This document shows, one piece after another, positions 1-8,606 of a stretch of DNA of 30,215 bases. The first letter of the stretch is position 1. The number at the start of each line of letters is the position of its first letter. A program made the translations under genes and the position numbers. The notes beneath the pieces were generated by a model, which was not told where the DNA came from, ran no database searches, and saw only the letters and a program-made list of their open reading frames with translations. The stretch lies in NCBI RefSeq assembly GCF_000720635.1, contig NZ_JOCF01000084.1, positions 1-30,215 on the forward strand. Direction: 5' to 3'. Source of the DNA: Streptomyces sp. NRRL WC-3742. GTDB lineage: Bacteria; Actinomycetota; Actinomycetes; Streptomycetales; Streptomycetaceae.

Positions 1-100
1 CACCGGCCCGGTCCCGCCCGCACAGGCCCCGCCCGCCCCCGGCGCGCCGCCCGTCGCGCCGCCGCTGCCTCCCCAGCCCCCGCACCCGCCGACGGCCTGA
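1..100 (+). CDS. C-terminal tail of a proline/alanine-rich protein (partial)
   Basis: An open frame enters from the left edge and stops at a TGA at 98-100. The visible 32 or so residues are almost all Pro, Ala, Gly, Val and Gln, like the disordered tails of actinobacterial signalling or secreted proteins. The next genes encode a vWA protein and an FHA protein. In such clusters the upstream member is often a PP2C phosphatase or Ser/Thr kinase with a Pro-rich tail, but no catalytic motif is visible here, so the identity is unknown. Third-position G/C bias agrees with coding in this frame. Confidence 0.5.
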   Translation, partial: TGPVPPAQAPPAPGAPPVAPPLPPQPPHPPTA

Positions 101-119
101 CGGACCGCCCGACGGTCCG
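101..119 (+). terminator. Small hairpin after the upstream gene
   Basis: CGGACCG (101-107) and CGGTCCG (113-119) form a perfect 7-bp stem with a 5-nt loop directly after the TGA of the upstream frame. There is no T tract. It could be a weak terminator or an mRNA-end stabiliser. The remaining 80 bp before the vWA gene show no clear promoter. Confidence 0.3.
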
Positions 120-201
120 CCGCCCCGGGCCCCGCGCCCGCCCGGCGGACCGCCCCACAGACGCTCACATCCACCACGCACCCGACGGGAGCCACCGCCC
201 C

Positions 202-1560
202 ATGGCCACACTGGCGAAGCCGAACCTGCCCCGGTTCGACGTGGAGATCTTCCAGAACGAGTACCTCGCGGACGGCGCCCGCGAGGTGAACGCCATCGTC
301 ACCGTGACCGCCACCGGCGGCGGCACCACCGGCGGCCGCCCCCTCAACATCGCCGACGCCGGCACCCCGGGCGCCGACACCTCGGCCGCCGTGGTGATCC
401 TGGTCGACTGCTCGGGCTCGATGGACTACCCCAAGACCAAGATCAACGGCGCCCGCGAGGCCACCGCCGCCGCCATCGACGCCGTGCGCGACGGCACCGC
501 CTTCGCCGTCGTCGCCGGCACCCACGAGGCCCGCGACATCTACCCCGGCGACGGCACCCTGGCCACGGCCTCCCCCGCCACCCGCGCCCAGGCCAAGGAG
601 TCGCTGCGCCGCCTCACCGCCGCCGGCGGCACCGCCATGGGCACCTGGCTGGCCAAGGCCGACCAGCTCTTCCTGACCCGCCGGGACGTCTCCATCCGGC
701 ACGCCATCCTGCTCACCGACGGCAACAACGAGCACGAGTCGGCCGAGGACCTGGCCCGCACGGTCGAGCGCGTCTCGGGCCACTTCACCGCCGACTGCCG
801 CGGCGTCGGCACCGACTGGCGCATCGACGAGCTGCGCAAGATCTCCTCCGCCCTGCTCGGCACCACCGACATCGTCGCCGAGCCCTCCGGCCTCGCCGAG
901 GACTTCCGCTCGATGATGGCCGGGGCGATGGGCAAGCAGGTCGCGGACGTCGCCCTGCGGATCTGGACCCCGGCCAACGCCACCGTGAAGTTCGTCAAGC
1001 AGGTCGCCCCCGCCGTCGAGGACCTCACCGCCCGGCGCAGCGAGTCCGGCCCCCGCGCCGGCGACTACCCGACCGGCTCCTGGGGCGACGAGAGCCGCGA
1101 CTACCACGTCTGCGTCGAGGTCCCGGCCGCCTCCGTCGGCAACGAGATGCTCGCCGCCCGCGTCAGCCTGGTGCTGCCCCCGCAGATCTCCGGCGGCACC
1201 CCCGAGGTGCTCTCCCAGGGCCTGGTCAAGGCCGTCTGGACGGACGACCTCGCCTCCTCCACCCGGATCAGCCCGCAGGTCGCCCACTACACCGGGCAGG
1301 CCGAGCTGGCCTCCTCCATCCAGGAGGGCCTGGAGGCCCACCGCGCCGGGGACGTCGACCGGGCGACCTCCAAGCTGGGCGCCGCCGTGCGCATCGCCCA
1401 CGCCACCGGGAACGAGGGCACCTACAAGCTCCTCCAGAAGGTGGTGGACGTGGTCGACGCGAAGGAGGGTACGGTTCGATTCCGTAAGAACGTGAGCGAG
1501 GCCGACTCGATGACCCTCGAGACCCGGTCGACCAAGACGGTACGTGTGAAGAAGAAGTGA
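202..1560 (+). CDS. von Willebrand factor A (MIDAS) domain protein
   Basis: This 452-residue protein has no signal peptide or membrane segment, so it is probably cytoplasmic. A beta-rich N-terminus (about 1-60) leads into a vWA domain. VDCSGSM (D69, S71, S73) is the metal-binding DxSxS motif, GGTAMG (T144) supplies the MIDAS threonine, and LLTDGNNE (D173) the third metal-site loop. A roughly 220-residue C-terminal part, rich in predicted beta structure and ending in a helical segment, follows; I do not recognise it. The ATG at 202 is preceded by GGGA at 187-190, slightly far for a ribosome site. The FHA gene starts 82 bp downstream on the same strand, suggesting one operon. vWA proteins scaffold Mg-dependent protein complexes; with an FHA partner, a role in Ser/Thr phospho-signalling is inferred. 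Domain call is strong, biological role unknown. Confidence 0.9.
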   Translation: MATLAKPNLPRFDVEIFQNEYLADGAREVNAIVTVTATGGGTTGGRPLNIADAGTPGADTSAAVVILVDCSGSMDYPKTKINGAREATAAAIDAVRDGTAFAVVAGTHEARDIYPGDGTLATASPATRAQAKESLRRLTAAGGTAMGTWLAKADQLFLTRRDVSIRHAILLTDGNNEHESAEDLARTVERVSGHFTADCRGVGTDWRIDELRKISSALLGTTDIVAEPSGLAEDFRSMMAGAMGKQVADVALRIWTPANATVKFVKQVAPAVEDLTARRSESGPRAGDYPTGSWGDESRDYHVCVEVPAASVGNEMLAARVSLVLPPQISGGTPEVLSQGLVKAVWTDDLASSTRISPQVAHYTGQAELASSIQEGLEAHRAGDVDRATSKLGAAVRIAHATGNEGTYKLLQKVVDVVDAKEGTVRFRKNVSEADSMTLETRSTKTVRVKKK

Positions 1561-1642
1561 CCGCTGAAGACGTGGCCGGGCCGACGGCCCGGCGCGACGC
1601 CGCCCCGTGCCGGCTCGACGCGCTCGAAGTGAGGGGGACCTG

Positions 1643-2695
1643 ATGCCGATCTGCCCGAGGGGCCATGAGTCGCAGGCCGAGGACTGGTGCGACTTCTGCG
1701 GCTTCCCGATGACTCCGCCGCCGCCCGCGCCGCCCGGCGCCCACCAGGTGCCCCCGGGGGTGCCCGGCGCCTACCCCCCGCCGGTGGCCCCGCCGCCGTT
1801 CCCGGGTGCCCACGCGCCCCAGCCGCCCGCCCCGGCCCACCCCGGCCTGACCGAGGGCCTGGCCCTGTGCCCGATCTGCCGCAGCCCGCAGACCGGCCGC
1901 TTCTGCGAGGAGTGCGGCTACGACTACGAGCTGTCCACGCCCTCGAGCCGCCAGCCGGGGCCCGCGCACACCCCGCCGGCCGCGCACAACCCGCCGCCGC
2001 TGAACATCCCGTCCGCGTACGGCGGCGCCCCGCAGCCCCCCGCGGCACCGGCGGCCCCGCAGCCGCCCGCGGCCGGGCAGCCCGCGGCGCCGGAGACCGC
2101 GTACCCGCACACCTACGGCTACCCGCCGCCGGAGGGCGCCTTCCCCGACAGCGGCCTCGGTGAGGAGACCTCCGGGCCGGTCTACGCCGGCGCCCCCGGC
2201 CCCAACAACCGCGGCGGCGACTACGGGACCTCCTTCCACCTCGCCCCGCCGCAGGGCCAGCCCCCGGCGGAGCCCGGCCCCGTCCGGACCAACTGGATCG
2301 CCGTCGTCGCGGCCGACCGCGACTACTTCACCGACATGATGGCCCGCAGCGGCCCGGAGGCGTCCGGCCTGTTCTTCCCGCCGTACTGCCCCGAGCGGCG
2401 CATCCCGCTGACCGGCCGCGGCCAGCTGCGGATCGGCCGGCGCAGCCAGCACCGCGGCACCGTGCCGGAGATCGACCTGTCGGTGCCGCCGGAGGACCCG
2501 GGCGCCTCGCACCAGCACGCGCTGCTCGCCGAACAGGCCGACGGCAGCTGGGTGCTGGTCGACCAGGACTCCACCAACGGCACCACCGTCAACGGCGGCG
2601 CCGAGCCGATCACCCCGCACACCGCGGTGCCCCTCAACGACGGCGACCGGATCCACATCGGCGCCTGGACGACGATCACGGTGCACCGCGCCTGA
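1643..2695 (+). CDS. Zinc-ribbon, Pro-rich linker and FHA domain protein
   Basis: The protein has 350 residues in three parts. An N-terminal zinc ribbon has C4, H8, C16 and C19. A Pro/Ala-rich linker then contains a second treble-clef-like knuckle, CPIC (C76, C79) and CEEC (C88, C91). A C-terminal FHA domain (about 250-347) shows LRIGRRS, the SHQHA strand, DSTNGT and a closing GDRIHIG strand, which are the phosphothreonine-binding signatures. The ATG at 1643 is chosen over an in-frame GTG at 1607 because GAGGGGGA at 1631-1638 sits at ideal distance and the zinc ribbon begins directly after it. FHA domains read phosphothreonine left by Hanks-type kinases, so this is probably an adaptor working with the upstream vWA protein. 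The linker (roughly 25-235) is very low-complexity, GC-rich DNA. Confidence 0.9.
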   Translation: MPICPRGHESQAEDWCDFCGFPMTPPPPAPPGAHQVPPGVPGAYPPPVAPPPFPGAHAPQPPAPAHPGLTEGLALCPICRSPQTGRFCEECGYDYELSTPSSRQPGPAHTPPAAHNPPPLNIPSAYGGAPQPPAAPAAPQPPAAGQPAAPETAYPHTYGYPPPEGAFPDSGLGEETSGPVYAGAPGPNNRGGDYGTSFHLAPPQGQPPAEPGPVRTNWIAVVAADRDYFTDMMARSGPEASGLFFPPYCPERRIPLTGRGQLRIGRRSQHRGTVPEIDLSVPPEDPGASHQHALLAEQADGSWVLVDQDSTNGTTVNGGAEPITPHTAVPLNDGDRIHIGAWTTITVHRA

Positions 2696-2752
2696 GACGG
2701 CCAGGATCCCCGATAAATCGCCCTTTGAGGGACCATCAGTACCAACTCCGGC

Positions 2753-2786
2753 CGGGCCGGGCGGAATTCAACGTCCGCCCGGCCCG
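2753..2786 (+). terminator. Rho-independent-like terminator after the FHA gene
   Basis: Arms at 2753-2765 and 2774-2786 (core GGGCCGGGCGGA / TCCGCCCGGCCC) form a 13-bp perfect stem with an 8-nt loop, followed by a pyrimidine-rich TTCCATTCCC. It lies 58 bp after the FHA stop codon and separates that operon from the ABC exporter genes. Confidence 0.7.
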
Positions 2787-2835
2787 TTCCATTCCCGAAT
2801 TCCTCAAGGAATCCGCAAATTAACCGTCCGGGATG

Positions 2836-2864
2836 TGCACAGACACCCCGACTGGCCCTACGCT
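2836..2864 (+). promoter_or_regulatory. Promoter of the ABC-2 exporter, leaderless type
   Basis: TACGCT at 2859-2864 fits an actinobacterial -10 (TANNNT). TGCACA at 2836-2841, 17 bp upstream, matches four of six bases of TTGACA. Only 8 nt separate the -10 from the ATG at 2873 and no Shine-Dalgarno is present, so transcription probably starts at or next to the start codon. Confidence 0.5.
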
Positions 2865-2872
2865 CAGGCCAC

Positions 2873-3790
2873 ATGACTGCTGCTATATCCGCTGACGGCA
2901 TCCGTCAGCGGTACGGGGATGTGCAGGCCGTCGACGGGGTGTCCCTCACCGTCGAGGCCGGCGAGTTCTACGGAATCCTGGGCCCGAACGGCGCCGGGAA
3001 GACCACCACCATGGAGATCCTGGAAGGGGTCCGGAAGGCCGACGAGGGCCGGGTCGAGCTGCTGGGGATGTCGCCCTGGCCCCGCAATCCGAAACTGCTG
3101 CCGCGCATCGGCGTGCAGTTCCAGGCTTCCGCGTTCTTCCGGAAACTGACGGCCCGCGAGACGATCCACACCTTCGCGTCGTTCTACGGGGTCGGCCCCA
3201 AGCGGGCCGACGCGATGCTGGAGCGGGTCGGCCTCGGCGAGAAGGCCGGGGATCTCACCGAGAAGCTCTCGGGCGGCCAGGCCCAGCGCCTGTCGATCGC
3301 CTGCGCGCTGGCCCACGACCCGGAGCTCGTCTTCCTCGACGAGCCCACCACGGGCCTCGACCCGCAGGCCCGGCGCAACCTGTGGGACCTCCTGCGCGAC
3401 ATCAACGCCGAGGGCCGCACCGTCGTCCTGACCACCCACTACCTCGACGAGGCCGAGATCCTCTGCGACCGGGTCTCGGTCATGGACCACGGCAGGATCC
3501 TGCGCACCGGAGCCCCCGCGGCCCTCGTGCGCGAGATCGACGACACCGTCCGGATCAGCATCGCCTCCGGCCAGCTGACCGTCGAGCGGGCCCGCGAACT
3601 GCTCACCGCCTCCGGCGCCGACATCGCCGCCCTGGAGGACGACACCGTCTCGCTCTCGGTCTCCACCCGCCTGCCGGGCCCGGTCCTGAGCGTCCTGGCC
3701 GACCAGAACGCGCTGCGCAGCCTCGAGGTGCGCGGCGCCACCCTGGAGGACGTCTTCCTCCAGCTGACCGGACGGGAGTACCGCGCATGA
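2873..3790 (+). CDS. ABC-2 exporter ATP-binding protein (DrrA/CcmA type)
   Basis: This 305-residue nucleotide-binding subunit energises an exporter from the cytoplasmic face of the membrane. Visible motifs are Walker A GPNGAGKTT (37-45), a Q-loop near VQFQ (81-84), signature LSGGQ (132-136), Walker B LVFLDEP with E157, the D-loop GLDPQAR and the switch histidine H189 in LTTHY. About 90 C-terminal residues beyond the ATPase core resemble the regulatory tail of drug and polysaccharide ABC-2 ATPases (DUF4162-like). The ATG at 2873 lacks a ribosome site but has a -10-like TACGCT 8 nt before it. The stop overlaps the permease start (ATGA), so the two are translationally coupled. The substrate cannot be read from the sequence; a drug or lipid exporter is typical. 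Confidence 0.93.
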   Translation: MTAAISADGIRQRYGDVQAVDGVSLTVEAGEFYGILGPNGAGKTTTMEILEGVRKADEGRVELLGMSPWPRNPKLLPRIGVQFQASAFFRKLTARETIHTFASFYGVGPKRADAMLERVGLGEKAGDLTEKLSGGQAQRLSIACALAHDPELVFLDEPTTGLDPQARRNLWDLLRDINAEGRTVVLTTHYLDEAEILCDRVSVMDHGRILRTGAPAALVREIDDTVRISIASGQLTVERARELLTASGADIAALEDDTVSLSVSTRLPGPVLSVLADQNALRSLEVRGATLEDVFLQLTGREYRA

Positions 3791-4896
3791 CCGCCCCCAC
3801 CACTGAAGCCTCCACCGGCGGGCGGGATCGGGTCAGCGCCTTCTGGAGCCTGTCCCGCGCGATGCTCCTCGGCATGAAGCGCGACCGCACCGCGACCTTC
3901 TTCCTCCTGCTGTTCCCGCTGGTCTTCCTGGTCTTCTTCGGCGCCGTCACCAACGGCTCCGGGAGCCCGCACGCCAAGGTGGCGCAGGTCGGCGCGGTGA
4001 AGCTGTTCGACTCGATCCAGGGCGAGGAGCGCAAGGGCCTGGAGAAGGTCCTCACGATCACCCGCACCGACGACGAGGCCGGCACCCTCGAGAAGGTCCG
4101 CAAGGGCGAGTACGACGCGCTGATCAAGCAGGGCCCGGACGGCACGGTCGAGCTGCGCTACACCGCCGCCGACCAGGTCCGCTCCGGCGCGCTCAACGGC
4201 ATCCTCGACTCGGTCGTCCAGAGCGCCAACCAGAAGGCCACCGGCCAGAAGCCCGCCTACGTCCTCCAGGCCGAGCAGGTCGAGGACAAGGCGCTCAAGC
4301 CGATCCAGTACCTCACCCCCGGCCTGCTGGGCTGGGCCGTCGCCACCGGCGCGGTGTTCGGCGCCGCGCTGACCCTCGTCGGCTGGCGCAAGTCCAAGGT
4401 GCTGCGGCGCCTGCGGCTGGCCCCGGTCAGCGCGGGGACGGTGGTCAGCTCCCGCATCCTGGTCTCGCTGCTGACGGCGTTCCTGCAGACCGCCGTGTTC
4501 GTGGTGGTGGCGACGAGCTTCTTCGGGCTCAAGCTCACCGGCAACTGGTGGCTGATCCTCCCGCTGGTGGCCTGCGCGACGCTGGCCTTCATGTCGATCG
4601 GCCTGCTGGCCGGCTCGGTCGCCAAGACCGAGGAGGCGGCCAACGGCATCTCGCAGATCATCGTGCTGCCGATGTCGTTCCTGTCGGGCTCGTTCTTCCC
4701 GATGGACAACGCCCCGGGATGGCTCCAGAGCGTCTCCAAGGTCATGCCGCTGCACTACCTGGTCGACGCCTCCCGCTCGGTCCTCACCCGCGGTGGCGGC
4801 CTCATGGAGGCCCTGCCGACCATGGGCGGCCTGCTCCTCTTCGCCGCGGTGCTCACCGGCATCGCCTGGAAGCTCTTCAAGTGGGAGGACGATTAG
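3787..4896 (+). CDS. ABC-2 type exporter permease
   Basis: The 369-residue membrane subunit is partner of the preceding ATPase. An N-terminal cytoplasmic stretch leads to a first membrane helix (about 37-53). A roughly 120-residue extracytoplasmic domain follows, and then about five helices near 178-198, 220-240, 255-278, 285-305 and 338-358. This one-plus-five arrangement with a large loop after the first helix is the YhgE/ABC-2 (ABC2_membrane_3-like) topology. GSFFPMDNAPGWL near the end is the typical re-entrant region of this family. The ATG at 3787 lies inside the ATPase stop codon overlap and is preferred to longer in-frame extensions that run inside the ATPase gene. The gene ends in the left arm of a perfect inverted repeat. 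Substrate unknown. Confidence 0.9.
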   Translation: MTAPTTEASTGGRDRVSAFWSLSRAMLLGMKRDRTATFFLLLFPLVFLVFFGAVTNGSGSPHAKVAQVGAVKLFDSIQGEERKGLEKVLTITRTDDEAGTLEKVRKGEYDALIKQGPDGTVELRYTAADQVRSGALNGILDSVVQSANQKATGQKPAYVLQAEQVEDKALKPIQYLTPGLLGWAVATGAVFGAALTLVGWRKSKVLRRLRLAPVSAGTVVSSRILVSLLTAFLQTAVFVVVATSFFGLKLTGNWWLILPLVACATLAFMSIGLLAGSVAKTEEAANGISQIIVLPMSFLSGSFFPMDNAPGWLQSVSKVMPLHYLVDASRSVLTRGGGLMEALPTMGGLLLFAAVLTGIAWKLFKWEDD

Positions 4897-4943
4897 GGCG
4901 TGTCTTTCGGCGACCGCCCGACGTGAGCCGAAAGACACGCCCT
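4895..4943 (+). terminator. Perfect 16-bp inverted repeat overlapping the permease stop codon
   Basis: AGGGCGTGTCTTTCGG (4895-4910) and its exact reverse complement (4928-4943) flank a 17-nt loop. The left arm begins inside the TAG stop of the permease. The simplest reading is a transcription terminator, possibly acting on both strands. The arms also look like terminal repeats of small mobile sequences, but no target-site duplication flanks them (left flank CGATT, right flank CGGCC). Confidence 0.6.
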
Positions 4944-5022
4944 CGGCCCGCCCGAACCCGCGCGGGGTCGTACGCCGAAGGTCTCGGTGTACGGCCCCGC
5001 CGCCGTCTGCGACCATGGTCGG

Positions 5023-5427
5023 GTGACTGAGATCCGGCGTGGCACCTTCAGCGAGGAGACCTTCTTCGAGCAGGCCGGCGGCGAGCCGACCTTCCGGCGG
5101 CTGGCCCACCTGTTCTACCAGGGCATCGCCGGGGACGAGTTGCTGCGGCCGATGTACCCCGAGGAGGACCTCGGCCCGGCCGAGGAGCGGATGGCGCTGT
5201 TCCTGATGCAGTACTGGGGCGGTCCGCGCACCTACAGCGAGCAGCGCGGCCACCCGCGGCTGAGGATGCGCCACGCGCCGTTCAAGGTCGACAAGGCCGC
5301 CCACGACGCCTGGCTGACGCACATGCGCGCCGCGGTCGCGGGCCTGGGGCTGGCGGCCGACCTGGAGCAGCAGCTGCTGGACTACCTGACGTACGCCGCC
5401 GCCTCGATGATCAACACCGAGGGCTGA
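5023..5427 (+). CDS. glbO: Group II truncated haemoglobin (GlbO-like)
   Basis: This 134-residue haem protein has the 2-over-2 truncated globin fold and handles O2/NO chemistry in the cytoplasm. The segment from MYPEEDL to RMRHAPF is close to mycobacterial GlbO. Expected haem-pocket residues are visible: Y32 (B10), Y45 (CD1), the proximal histidine H84 (F8) in RMRHAPF, and W97 (G8, in DAWL), the mark of group II. A GTG at 5023 is chosen because homologues begin with a short xEIRRGT leader; an in-frame GTG at 4987 would add 12 atypical residues. No Shine-Dalgarno is seen. GACCAT at 5011-5016, 6 nt upstream, could be a leaderless -10, but the match is weak. Transcribed alone, convergent with the next gene. 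Confidence 0.93.
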   Translation: MTEIRRGTFSEETFFEQAGGEPTFRRLAHLFYQGIAGDELLRPMYPEEDLGPAEERMALFLMQYWGGPRTYSEQRGHPRLRMRHAPFKVDKAAHDAWLTHMRAAVAGLGLAADLEQQLLDYLTYAAASMINTEG

Positions 5428-5449
5428 CCGGCCACCTCTGACCAGCCGG

Positions 5450-6157
5450 CTACCGCAGCGGGCTGAGCCCGAGCCCCGCGCCCGGCGCGGCGGCGGTGCG
5501 CAGCACCACCGAGCCCGTCGGCGAGCTCAACCGCAGCCAGCCGCCCGCCCGGTGCACGGTCAGCGGGGCCCCGGGGGCCAGGAAGCCGATCATGTACGAG
5601 GCGTGCACCGCGCGCAGCGGCAGCTCCGGCAGCGCGCTCACCGGGCGGGACCAGATCTCGTCCGCCAGGGCGTCCAGCACCGCGCGGGTGCGGTGGTGCT
5701 GCGGCACGGCCTCGCTGCGCTCGCGGAACTCCCGGACGGCGGCCATCAGTTCGCGGCCCGTCTCGGCGGGCGGCGGGGTGCCGACCGGGCGCCAGCCCGT
5801 CCGGGGCGGCAGCAGCCCGGCCCAGGAGGGGCCGGTCACCGGGGCGGGCAGCGCGAGCCCGCCCGTCTCCGCGTCCACGCCGTCCAGCAGTTGCCCGGCC
5901 GAGACGGTCAGGTCCACCGGACCGTCCAGGCCCTCCAGCCGCGCGGTGCGGATCGCCAGCGCGCCCGAGGTGCCCAGCGGCAGCCGCCCGAAGACGGCCA
6001 GCACGCCCCCGTCCTCCGGCTCGCCGGACTCCGCGGGGCCGACCGCCTGGAGCCGCACGGCCGCCGCCCTGTCGAAGCGCAGCAGGCGCAGCAGGAAGGC
6101 GGAGAGGTCGGCTGCCTCCCGGGTGTCGGTGAGGGCGAGGCGGGCGGTGACGGTCAA
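5450..6157 (-). CDS. Conserved actinobacterial protein of unknown function
   Basis: I do not recognise a named domain in these 235 residues. The sequence is soluble and Ala/Leu/Gly-rich, opens with TARLALTDTREAADLSAFLLRLLRFDRAAAVRL, and has an Arg/Glu-rich helix near 135-170 (GRELMAAVREF) and a beta-rich end. There is no signal peptide, membrane helix, cysteine motif or clear catalytic triad. The start is set by an in-frame TGA two codons before a TTG at 6157; no ATG or GTG gives a near-full-length product. It lies 36 bp downstream of the thioesterase gene on the same strand, so it is probably co-transcribed with it. The 22-bp gap to the convergent globin gene holds no good terminator. Confidence 0.75.
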   Translation of the reverse strand: MTVTARLALTDTREAADLSAFLLRLLRFDRAAAVRLQAVGPAESGEPEDGGVLAVFGRLPLGTSGALAIRTARLEGLDGPVDLTVSAGQLLDGVDAETGGLALPAPVTGPSWAGLLPPRTGWRPVGTPPPAETGRELMAAVREFRERSEAVPQHHRTRAVLDALADEIWSRPVSALPELPLRAVHASYMIGFLAPGAPLTVHRAGGWLRLSSPTGSVVLRTAAAPGAGLGLSPLR

Positions 6158-6193
6158 CGCGGCTCAGCTCGAATCGTCGTGGGGGTTGCTGTC

Positions 6194-6637
6194 TCAGACT
6201 GCCGCGACCGCGGGCTCCTCGTCCATGAACCGGGAGAGGAACTCCCGCTCCACGGGCGAGATCCGGCGCGGGCGGCCCTCGGCCAGGTCGTAGGGCACGA
6301 CCACGGTGGACGCCTTGACGTACACCGTCTCGGTGCCGTCCCCGTGCACGTCCTTGATCTCGTACGAGACGGTCAGCGAGGCGGTTCCTATCTTCGTCAC
6401 GCTGGTCTCGACGGTCACGGGCTCCGGCCGGTGCACCAGCGGGCGCTTGTAGTCGATCTCGTGGCGCGCCACCACCGAGCCGCCCGCGAACTCCCCGGCG
6501 CCGGCCTCGGCGGCCTGGGTGAACATGAAGTCGATCCGGGCCTCCTCCAGGTAGCGCAGGAAGACCACGTTGTTGACGTGCCCGAAGGCGTCCATGTCGG
6601 ACCAGCGCAGCGGGCAGGCGTAGATGTGGCGGGCCAC
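6194..6637 (-). CDS. Hotdog-fold acyl-CoA thioesterase (4HBT/YbgC type)
   Basis: This 147-residue cytoplasmic enzyme is predicted to hydrolyse acyl-CoA thioesters. WSDMDAFGHVNN (12-23) is the 4-hydroxybenzoyl-CoA-thioesterase-type active-site loop: D16 matches the catalytic aspartate and GHVNN starts the hot-dog helix, which continues as LRYLEEARIDFMF. A second strand set, VTVETSVTKIGTASLTVSYEI, completes the fold, and the length is typical. The GTG start at 6637 is supported by GAGGAGA about 6-9 nt upstream. Position between ettA and the conserved protein downstream is a housekeeping context. The acyl substrate cannot be deduced. Confidence 0.9.
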   Translation of the reverse strand: MARHIYACPLRWSDMDAFGHVNNVVFLRYLEEARIDFMFTQAAEAGAGEFAGGSVVARHEIDYKRPLVHRPEPVTVETSVTKIGTASLTVSYEIKDVHGDGTETVYVKASTVVVPYDLAEGRPRRISPVEREFLSRFMDEEPAVAAV

Positions 6638-6708
6638 GGGTGTTCTCCTCGGTGTCCGGTTCTGTGTCCAGTGTCCGTCGTCCGGCGCCGGAGGTCGGCG
6701 ACGGGCCG

Positions 6709-6748
6709 CGGCCCGGCAGGCCGCCCCGGAGGGCAGTCTGCCGGGCCG
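6709..6748 (-). terminator. Terminator after ettA
   Basis: CGGCCCGGCAG (6709-6719) pairs perfectly with CTGCCGGGCCG (6738-6748) across an 18-nt loop. The structure lies 16 bp beyond the ettA stop codon and before the thioesterase start. A separate 14-bp palindrome, CGGGCCGCGGCCCG (6702-6715), overlaps one arm and could form an alternative hairpin. Confidence 0.55.
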
Positions 6749-6764
6749 TGATGACAGCTGGATG

Positions 6765-8429
<1,665 letters not shown>

Positions 8430-8537
8430 GTGAGATCGCTCCGGCGTCGTCGGGAGTAATTCGGCTTGCAGCCTTCCATTGTGCCGCACCCGCCCGCGCA
8501 CCCCGAACCGCCGGTCGGCCCCCGCCACTCATGACGA

Positions 8538-8577
8538 ACGGCCCGGCCCCCGCACCGAGGTGCGGGGGCCGGGCCGT
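8538..8577 (-). terminator. Strong hairpin terminator after the surface-protein gene
   Basis: A perfect 17-bp stem is formed by ACGGCCCGGCCCCCGCA (8538-8554) and its complement (8561-8577), with a 6-nt loop. It lies 29 bp past the stop of the surface-protein gene and upstream of ettA on the same strand, so the two are probably separate transcription units. Confidence 0.8.
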
Positions 8578-8606
8578 CGTGACTACGCGCCCTTCAGGGC
8601 CTGTCG

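Noticed and set aside
4895..4943. Insertion sequence or MITE insertion
   Set aside because: No target duplication, no transposase and a gene-end position make a terminator more likely; kept only as a finding to test for copy number.
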